Assembly: GCF_964019385.1 (NCBI RefSeq)
Contig: NC_088645.1
Location: 43,985,529-44,049,528, forward strand
Direction: 5' to 3'
DNA length: 64,000 nucleotides
From: Sycon ciliatum
Taxonomy: Eukaryota > Porifera > Calcarea > Leucosolenida > Sycettidae
This document shows, in pieces, positions 45,497-64,000 of the stretch. The position numbers and the translations under genes are program-made. The notes under the pieces were generated by a model. It saw only the letters and a program-made list of their open reading frames with translations. It searched no databases and had not been told where the DNA came from. Within the stretch, counting starts at the first letter, position 1. Each line of letters opens with the position of its first letter.

Positions 45497-47128
45497 CTCC
45501 TCGCCATCGGGTACGGACGCAGCAGAAGCAGAAGCAACCGACAATGGTGGATTCTGAGGCGATGCCAAAGATACCTCCTCGCCATCGGGGACGGCACTCC
45601 CCGAACCATCACCGACCATCAGACGTACAAGCGGCTCCGTCACCGCAACAGAAGTGGAATACTCCCGCTCCGCCTCAGCCGCCAGAATCGGGATGTTTAG
45701 GCCTCCAAGGCGGGTGGGCACTGAGAGGAGTCGCCGAAGGCTTGCCTCATCAGGCACCTCCCGACCCAAGAGGAGGGGTAGCAGGTCACGGTTGACCAGG
45801 GTATCCAGGCGCTCTAGTAACGCAGGCGGGCAGGATGCCACTCGGAGCACGTAGCGCCACTTGGAGTAGACACCCTGCAGCGTGGCGTAAACTGCATGAG
45901 GCTGAGTACGGGCCACAGATACCAGGTTCACCACCTGCCTGCACCAGGCGGATACCGCCTCCTCAAGGTACGCGGCCTTGAAGCTTCCTGTGCCGAGCAC
46001 TCCTCCCAGATATCGACAACCGGAGGTTACGATTTTGATGCCGGTGCCGGCGAACAGGGTGGACGCCTCCTCCAAACACTCCTCCTTGACCAGCAGCACC
46101 GTTTTCCTTGGGTTAGGGGTATATCCGTAGGCCGGGCCCAGCTCCTTCACACTGTTCCAATAGCGCAACAGAGACCGGACACGGCCAGCGGCGGAATCGT
46201 CGTCAGCGTACCACTCCTGCACGATATCGGGGCAGAGCTCTCCCAAGCGGCGTATGAGAGGCGTTATGGCCACAGCGTATATTCCCATCACCAAGGGATC
46301 GCCCTGACAGGTACCCTCGCGCGACAGCACTTCGCCACCACCAGCAACAAACAATCGGCTTGGCGAACGGTAGGTGTTGTGGAAGATCTGGCCAAGCGGC
46401 GGGCAGACCACGGGTACATTATGCATGGCGACGGCACGGTTCAGCGAGTTGAAAGCGTTCCCTGCATCTACCAGTAGGATCGCCTCAGTCGCTGGTTGCT
46501 CAAAGAGGTGCCCCATGGCATGTACCGCAGCCTCGCAGCCAGATGGGACACCCGCGCACAGCTGCAGAGGAGCCGTGACCATGAGCATGTCAGGCTCTAT
46601 CACTCGGGCGACAGCCTTGCAGACGATCCTACGGAACACCTCACCCACTGCGATTGGCCGCACGCCCGGGTTCTTATTGAGCGGAATCAGCCGGGCCGCA
46701 GTGAAGGCTGCCAAGGAATCCGGGTCAACATCCTCCCTGCACAGAAGCCTGGCGGTCTCCGCCATGGAAGAAGCCAGCCGGTCCGAACAAGTTCCGTAGC
46801 ATGTCAGCATTCGCTGCCAAGCCTCTGCGTCAAGGCCAGACGGGCCGGATGAGCCGGACATCTCGCGAGCGACGCGTTTAATCAAGGCGGGTGTCAGCCT
46901 CTCAAACAGAATGGGATCACATTCAGGCCTGTCCGCCGCATCCACCAGAACGCTCGGGTCAGGGCTAGCAGGTAATGGGTGCTTTTCGAGAAGTGCATCT
47001 CTCACGGTCTTCCCAGTGTCGGCGTCCATGACCTCATCCATCGCCAATACCCCACCGGACGAGGCTGATGAGGCGAGACGAATGGCCGATTGTATTCTGC
47101 CGGAGAAGACCAGCTTGCTGAATCTCAT
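45341..47128 (-). CDS. Reverse transcriptase ORF of A1 (595 codons)
   Basis: An open frame with the RT core: GSSGPSGLDAEAWQRM, RLIPLNKNPGVRPIAVGEVF (fingers), LLVDAGNAFNSLNRA (motif A), REGTCQGDPLVMGIYA (motif B), EWYADDDSAAG (motif C, YADDD at 46196-46210), PNPRKTVLLVK (motif D/E) and GCRYLGGVLG in the thumb. It then reads two tandem copies of a VPDGEEVSLAS(P/H)xNPPLS linker and stops early inside the inverted segment. The N-terminus is 5'-truncated. The polymerase core looks intact. Confidence 0.88.
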   Translation of the reverse strand: MRFSKLVFSGRIQSAIRLASSASSGGVLAMDEVMDADTGKTVRDALLEKHPLPASPDPSVLVDAADRPECDPILFERLTPALIKRVAREMSGSSGPSGLDAEAWQRMLTCYGTCSDRLASSMAETARLLCREDVDPDSLAAFTAARLIPLNKNPGVRPIAVGEVFRRIVCKAVARVIEPDMLMVTAPLQLCAGVPSGCEAAVHAMGHLFEQPATEAILLVDAGNAFNSLNRAVAMHNVPVVCPPLGQIFHNTYRSPSRLFVAGGGEVLSREGTCQGDPLVMGIYAVAITPLIRRLGELCPDIVQEWYADDDSAAGRVRSLLRYWNSVKELGPAYGYTPNPRKTVLLVKEECLEEASTLFAGTGIKIVTSGCRYLGGVLGTGSFKAAYLEEAVSAWCRQVVNLVSVARTQPHAVYATLQGVYSKWRYVLRVASCPPALLERLDTLVNRDLLPLLLGREVPDEASLRRLLSVPTRLGGLNIPILAAEAEREYSTSVAVTEPLVRLMVGDGSGSAVPDGEEVSLASPQNPPLSVASASAASVPDGEEVSLASHRNPPLSVASASAASSAASVRDPPGSGAHVSHDDTPFSPAISVRHF

Positions 47129-47137
47129 ATCATCAAT

Positions 47138-48278
<1,141 letters not shown>

Positions 48279-48740
48279 ACAAGGCCTCTTTTACGGGCAA
48301 ATGACGCATATGCGTAAACCAAAAGCAACAAGAACCTCAATAAACAATGTCCAACAAAAGAATCTGCAGACTGCAAAAAAGGACACAAGGTAAAACTCAA
48401 GTCCAATAGATCGCGTATGGTACGTATGTGTGAACAAACCAAAAGCCGATTGAGTGGTGAATGTGGAATGTGTAAGTTGAAAACTCGAGTCTGATAAATA
48501 GCCTATTGTGGGTATATGTGTAAAAACATCATATTAACCAATAGGGTGGTGGATGTATAATTTGTCTGCGTGTGAATGCTAATTTAGATCTGTCCAATAA
48601 ACAAAACAAAACAAACTATTATAAAAGTAGAACTAAAAAAAAAAAATAAATAAAAAAAAAAAAATAAAGACATGCTCAAAAACAGATATGTCCGTTACGT
48701 CACAACATCCGTTTAGGATCGGCCACACAGCCCCATGCCA

Positions 48741-50264
48741 CTACCGGAGCAGCCTGCACTCCGTGACAAACGAATTGCCACGGCGTACGCCCCGAGCTCC
48801 CCGGCATCCACGCAGACAGGTTACGGCCCAGCGGAGGAGGCAGAAGGCAATCTTGGCACGAAGATGGTGCATGACGACGGAGTACTGTAGGTCAGAGTGC
48901 TTCTCCACCACGCGCTGAACAAGCCGCTTCAGGAACATTCCACACTCTGCCCCAGCCATGCCATTCGTAGCAAACACCAACGGAGTGAAGGCACCTCGCT
49001 CGACGTCCGTGATCCTCTGGCAGTATTTTCGCTTCTTCTCCAACTCGTTGGTGCGCAGTTGGCCAAGGGCTTCCGAACGCGACAGCAGGGACGCTTTAGG
49101 GTGGGTGACCCTGACATCAAAGAAAGCGTCCTGCTGCCTTGTCCAGAAACCCCCGGCCCTGATGTCCAAACGAGCTTCAGCGCTGCGATTGGCGGTCCGG
49201 CCGGCGAGCACCTCGCCATCGAGAGGGAGCAGTCTAGGCTCGACCTCCACGTCTGGCACGACATCGCCAAGGACAGCCGCCAGGGTGTCCCGGATTTCGT
49301 CATGACGTGCCATCGGGTACCCCCCATGTGGACACGTCATCGAGTGGTGTAGGGTGGTGTCCGCTCCACAAGCGCATTTGCACGGGACATCCAGTGGCAG
49401 GTACCCATAGCGTATGCACACCGCATCTCGAAAGTCGGACTTGTTCAGGATTGTCCGGTGCTCAGTAAGCGGGGCACACGTCAGCCATGACGACACGCCC
49501 TTCTCACCGGCGATATCTGTGAGGCATTTCTGAGGCGGTGGCAGATCGGGATACAACGCCGCGACTAGTGCCTTCTGCGACTTCTCCTTGTCCTTGCGAC
49601 GTGAGACCGCTCGCTTGCGGGACTCGGTAACGGCTGCGACCGACGGGTTATCACAAACCGGCTGGGTGGTGTGGACCCCAGGTTTTGGCCGGGTCACAGG
49701 TCCAGGAGGATCACGAACGGACGCAGCAGAAGACGCAGCAGAAGCAGAAGCAACCGACAATGGTGGATTCCGGTGCGATGCCAAAGACACCTCCTCGCCA
49801 TCGGGCACGGACGCAGCAGAAGCAGAAGCAACCGACAATGGTGGATTCTGAGGCGATGCCAAAGACACCTCCTCGCCATCGGGCACGGCACTCCCCGAAC
49901 CATCACCGACCATCAGACGTACAAGCGGCTCTGTCACCGCAACAGAAGTGGAATACTCCCGCTCCGCCTCAGCCGCCAGAATCGGGATGTTTAGGCCTCC
50001 AAGGCGGGTGGGCACTGAGAGGAGTCGCCGAAGGCTTGCCTCATCAGGCACCTCCCGACCCAAGAGGAGGGGTAGCAGGTCACGGTTGACCAGGGTATCC
50101 AGGCGCTCTAGTAACGCAGGCGGGCAGGATGCCACTCGGAGCACGTAACGCCACTTGGAATAGACACCCTGCAGCGTGGCGTAAACTGCATGAGGCTGAG
50201 TACGGGCCACAGATACCAGGTTCACCACCTGCCTGCACCAGGCGGATACCGCCTCCTCAAGCAC
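48741..50264 (-). CDS. C-terminal ORF of A2: thumb, linker, CxC-H-C knuckle and endonuclease (507 codons)
   Basis: It starts in the RT thumb (LEEAVSAWCRQVVNLVSVAR) and continues through two tandem VPDGEEVSLAS linkers, a basic SRKRAVSRRKDKEKSQ patch, NKSDFRDAVCIRYGYLPLDV, the knuckle CKCACGADTTLHHSMTC, HGGYPMARHDEIRDTLAAVL, the nuclease core ARLDIRAGGFWTRQQDAFFD-VRV and the C-terminal LRWAVTCLRGCRGARGV. The RT catalytic motifs B and C are deleted upstream, so it is not autonomous. Confidence 0.88.
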   Translation of the reverse strand: MLEEAVSAWCRQVVNLVSVARTQPHAVYATLQGVYSKWRYVLRVASCPPALLERLDTLVNRDLLPLLLGREVPDEASLRRLLSVPTRLGGLNIPILAAEAEREYSTSVAVTEPLVRLMVGDGSGSAVPDGEEVSLASPQNPPLSVASASAASVPDGEEVSLASHRNPPLSVASASAASSAASVRDPPGPVTRPKPGVHTTQPVCDNPSVAAVTESRKRAVSRRKDKEKSQKALVAALYPDLPPPQKCLTDIAGEKGVSSWLTCAPLTEHRTILNKSDFRDAVCIRYGYLPLDVPCKCACGADTTLHHSMTCPHGGYPMARHDEIRDTLAAVLGDVVPDVEVEPRLLPLDGEVLAGRTANRSAEARLDIRAGGFWTRQQDAFFDVRVTHPKASLLSRSEALGQLRTNELEKKRKYCQRITDVERGAFTPLVFATNGMAGAECGMFLKRLVQRVVEKHSDLQYSVVMHHLRAKIAFCLLRWAVTCLRGCRGARGVRRGNSFVTECRLLR

Positions 50265-51295
50265 GGTTCAGCGAGTTGAAAGCGTTCCCTGCGTCTACCA
50301 GTAGGATCGCCTCAGTCGCTGGTTGCTCAAAGAGGTGCTCCATGGCATGTACCGCAGCCTCGCAGCCAGATGGGACACCCACGCACAGCTGCAGAGGAGC
50401 CGTGACCATGAGCATGTCAGGCTCTATCACTCGGGCGACAGCCTTGCAGACGATCCTACGGAACACCTCACCCACTGCGATTGGCCGCACGCCCGGGTTC
50501 TTATTGAGCGGAATCAGCCGGGCCGCAGTGAAGGCTGCCAAGGAATCCGGGTCAACATCCTCCCTGCACAGAAGCCTGGCGGTCTCCGCCATGGAAGAAG
50601 CCAGCCGGTCCGAACAAGTTCCGTAGCATGTCAGCATTCGCTGCCAAGCCTCTGCGTCAAGGCCAGACGGGCCGGATGAGCCGGACATCTCGCGAGCGAC
50701 GCGTTTAATCAAGGCGGGTGTCAGCCTCTCAAACAGAATGGGATCACATTCAGGCCTGTCCGCCGCATCCACCAGAACGCTCGGGTCAGGGCTAGCAGGT
50801 AATGGGTGCTTTTCGAGAAGTGCATCTCTCACGGTCTTCCCAGTGTCGGCGTCCATGACCTCATCCATCGCCAATACCCCACCGGACGAGGCTGATGAGG
50901 CAAGACGAATGGCCGATTGTATTCTGCCGGAGAAGACCAGCTTGCTGAATCTCATATCATCAATTTGCCCATCTGCCTCCCGAGGACCAGAGTCCCGAAG
51001 AGGGGGCAAATGTGCCTGGAGGCACCGTCCCTCGCGCAGCAGCTCACCAATCCGCCCAGATTCCCATAGGCCGAGACGCCGATCAAGGTGCGGTGCCGAA
51101 GCCCCATACTGGGTAGCACATGGCTTCTGTAGGAGCAACTGGGAAGCCACGACCACAGCCGCCCAGGCATGCCGGCGCGCTGCACCACCAACAGCAAACG
51201 AGTGCATGAGGTCAGCCAGTAGAGCCACAAACCGCCGACCCACGGCTCCATATGGCACAATAAATAGATTCCAACGCCACGTGATGACCTCCTCA
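50257..51295 (-). pseudogene. N-terminal and RT-fingers fragment of A2
   Basis: It encodes WRWNLFIVPYGAVGRRFVAL, ACHL-like AAVVVASQLLLQKP, LRREGRC-like LLREGRCLQAHLP, then FSKLVFSGRIQSAIRLAS, GPSGLDAEAWQRM, RLIPLNKNPGVRPIAVGEVF and motif A LLVDAGNAFNSLNRA, where the deletion begins and the frame is lost. The upstream reading runs open into poly-Tyr from the array; those residues are not part of the protein. Confidence 0.85.

Positions 51296-51344
<49 letters not shown>
51296..51344. repeat. (TAG)n array segment 6
   Basis: About 16 units separating A2 from B. Confidence 0.97.
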
Positions 51345-62501
<11,157 letters not shown>

Positions 62502-64000
62502 TTTTCTATGTCCTAGCCATGTCCCCGCTGGCGCAGAGGCTGTCTCTTGCCTCTCCGGACTGTCAGCAACTGTGGTTCGCCGATGATGATGCTGCCGCCG
62601 CCAAGCTCGCATCCCTCAGAGATTACTGGAGATGCATATCCAGCGTCGGTCCACACTACGGGTATTTCCCAAATGCCCAGAAGTCTATCCTCCTAGTCAA
62701 GCCCGAGCTTGAGCAAACGGCGAAGGAAGTGTTCCACGCTACAGGAATTGCAATCCGATCGGATGGTGTTCGGTACCTGGGTGGTTACATCGGGTCCAAC
62801 GAGTTTGTGGCGAGTCGGGTCTCGTCCCAGATCAACACCTGGCTAACGCTGATGAATCGTCTGACGGTGCTCGCCAAAACCCAACCCCAGGCTGCGTACC
62901 ACGTCGTCTCGACCGCAGTGCAGGCGAAGTGGAGGTTTCTGCTGCGAGTGTGTGAGGTTCCTGCCGACGCCTTTGGTCCTGTGGACAATGTGATCGTCCG
63001 TTTCTGCGAGGGCATTTTCGGTTGAGACGAGCTGCCGGAGTCCCTCTGTAAGCTGTTGTCGTTGCCTGTCCGCCTCGGTGATCTAGGCATCCCCGTCCCG
63101 CCCGAGGGTGCCATGAGACAGCTAGAGCTGTCTCGTGCTTCTACTGGCCCGATTGTGGAGTTCCTCGTTGCCGCGGGTGCGGATGATGCGGCATCGGAGG
63201 TCGCTCGGAGTCTCAGCCCCGGCACTGGGGTTTGTGCGGGTGATGCTTCGGGGCTTGCTCGGCGGCGGCCTCGGATGGTGGATGCAATTGCAGCGTCCAG
63301 GGCAGTTGCCGGGCACACACGCGCTAAGTTTCGTGAGTCCCTCGTGGACGCCGTCAGCGAGCTGGGACCGTCTTTAACACCACCTCAGCGACTTCTTCTC
63401 GACACCTCAAAGGAGAAGGGCGTTTCGACGTGGGTAACGTCTCCACCCACGTACGAACACGGCACCATATTGTCGAAGTCGGATTTCCGCGACAGCCTAG
63501 CTTTGCGGTATGGTCTGGCGCTGCATGATTTGCCGACGTCATGTATCTGCCGTGGGAGTCCCGATTTTACGGTGGATCATGCGATGACCTGCCCTGCCGG
63601 GGGGTATCCCACGGCTCGTCACAACGAGATCTGGGATTTGCTCTCGGAGCTTCTATCTGTCGTCGTCCCGGACGTTGAACGGGAACCAGTCCTCCTGTCC
63701 CTGGACGGCGAGGACGTCAGTGGATCTCATGCCGACCAAGCGAGAGTGGACATCCGAGCTCTTGGCTTTTGGACACGGCAACAGAGAGCGTTTTTCGATG
63801 TAAGGGTGACCCACCCCAAAGCGTCTCTGCGGTCGTGTGCAGAAGTCCAGAGCCAACTAGCCCACAATGAGCTATGCCGTTGCCATCTCAACAATCAGGG
63901 CGAAGATCGGCATGTGTCTGCTCAGGTGGCAGATCACGTGTCTCCGGGGATCCCGTACATCCTACCGGCGAAGAACTGCTGCTCTCCTTGCGGAGATGCT
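62502..64000 (+). pseudogene. Retrotransposon E, plus strand, 5'-truncated and damaged, runs off the window
   Basis: It starts just before RT motif C (FADDD at 62576-62590) and continues through FPNAQKSILLVKPELEQTAK, GVRYLGGYIGSNEF and the thumb. A TGA at 63023-63025 breaks the frame; the same frame continues after it (DELPESLCKLLSLPVRLGDL, SKSDFRDSLALRYGLALHDL, RHNEIWDLLSELL, ARVDIRALGFWTRQQRAFFD), so this is a single nonsense change. After the LAHNE block (about 63868) roughly 60 codons are missing with a frame change. The C-terminal IRAKIGMCLLRWQITCLRGS reappears in another frame up to the window edge. Confidence 0.88.

Larger units (their letters stand above)
44019..47137 (-). mobile_element. 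Retrotransposon A1 (RT plus restriction-like endonuclease), minus strand
   Basis: Bounded on both sides by TAG repeats. The 3' end (low coordinate) is the A type, with GCCCGTAAAAG near the terminus and no AATAAA at the usual place. The 5' end is truncated just upstream of the DDMRFSKLVFSG block that other copies carry in mid-protein. It contains an uninterrupted RT and, after an internal inversion, the endonuclease C-terminus. Sister copy: A2 (48279-51295), nearly identical where both are present. Confidence 0.9.
48279..51295 (-). mobile_element. Retrotransposon A2, minus strand, internally deleted
   Basis: Sister of A1 with the same 3' end and a nearly identical 3' UTR. It extends further 5' (to the TWRWNLFIVPYGAVGRRFV block) before meeting TAG repeats. 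Compared with A1 it has lost about 466 bp (the equivalent of A1 45968-46433), joining CTCAAG to CACGGTTC. It keeps the uninverted linker, knuckle and endonuclease. Confidence 0.9.

Overview
This is eukaryotic, almost certainly invertebrate-animal DNA. It has spliced extracellular multidomain exons with phase-1 introns, several kinds of non-LTR retrotransposon, TA-flanked MITEs, foldback elements and long microsatellites. A sponge or another early-branching marine animal would fit, but the sequence alone does not settle the species. There is no sign of prokaryotic organisation.

Region 1 (about 0.3-41.4 kb, minus strand) reads as one large mosaic secreted or cell-surface gene. I place 22 candidate exons (about 4.5 kb coding). 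From the gene's 5' side (high coordinates) to its 3' side they encode: a short CCP-like module, four CCP/Sushi modules, a lectin-like cysteine module, a second short CCP-like module, laminin-type EGF modules, then NIDO, AMOP and VWD plus the post-VWD region in the MUC4 order, then EGF/EGF_CA modules and a last CCP. All exon lengths and junction phases are compatible. The introns are full of other elements: an antisense APE-type LINE (14.5-17.7 kb), a degraded RLE-type retroelement (about 22 kb), an 879-bp foldback element and half of a second copy, TA-flanked MITEs, hairpins, a tRNA-like SINE head, and duplicated blocks. One block duplication copied a CCP exon, and the two copies then diverged mainly by amino acid replacement. 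Neither end of the gene is in the window: no signal peptide, membrane segment or final stop was found.

Region 2 (about 41.9-64 kb) is the most unusual part. About 4.8 kb of (TAG)n, always reading TAG on the plus strand, is split into many tracts by non-LTR retrotransposons inserted in both orientations. The elements encode a reverse transcriptase (motif A VDAxNAFN, motif C YADDD) followed by a CxC...H...C knuckle and a restriction-like endonuclease core (D-x15-DxRV). The most complete copy also has a cysteine-rich N-terminus. Copies: A1 and A2 (minus, sister copies damaged in different places), B and B' (minus, 5'-truncated), C (plus, RT and endonuclease open), D (plus, nearly complete, 1154 codons open), E (plus, 5'-truncated, with a nonsense codon and a deletion, running off the window), and several short 3'-end scraps. 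Most 3' ends carry AATAAA 7-12 nt before the array and have no poly(A) tail. A 353-bp TA-flanked MITE also sits inside the array. The simplest reading is one long TAG microsatellite used as a landing pad by several diverged lineages of RLE-type retrotransposons.
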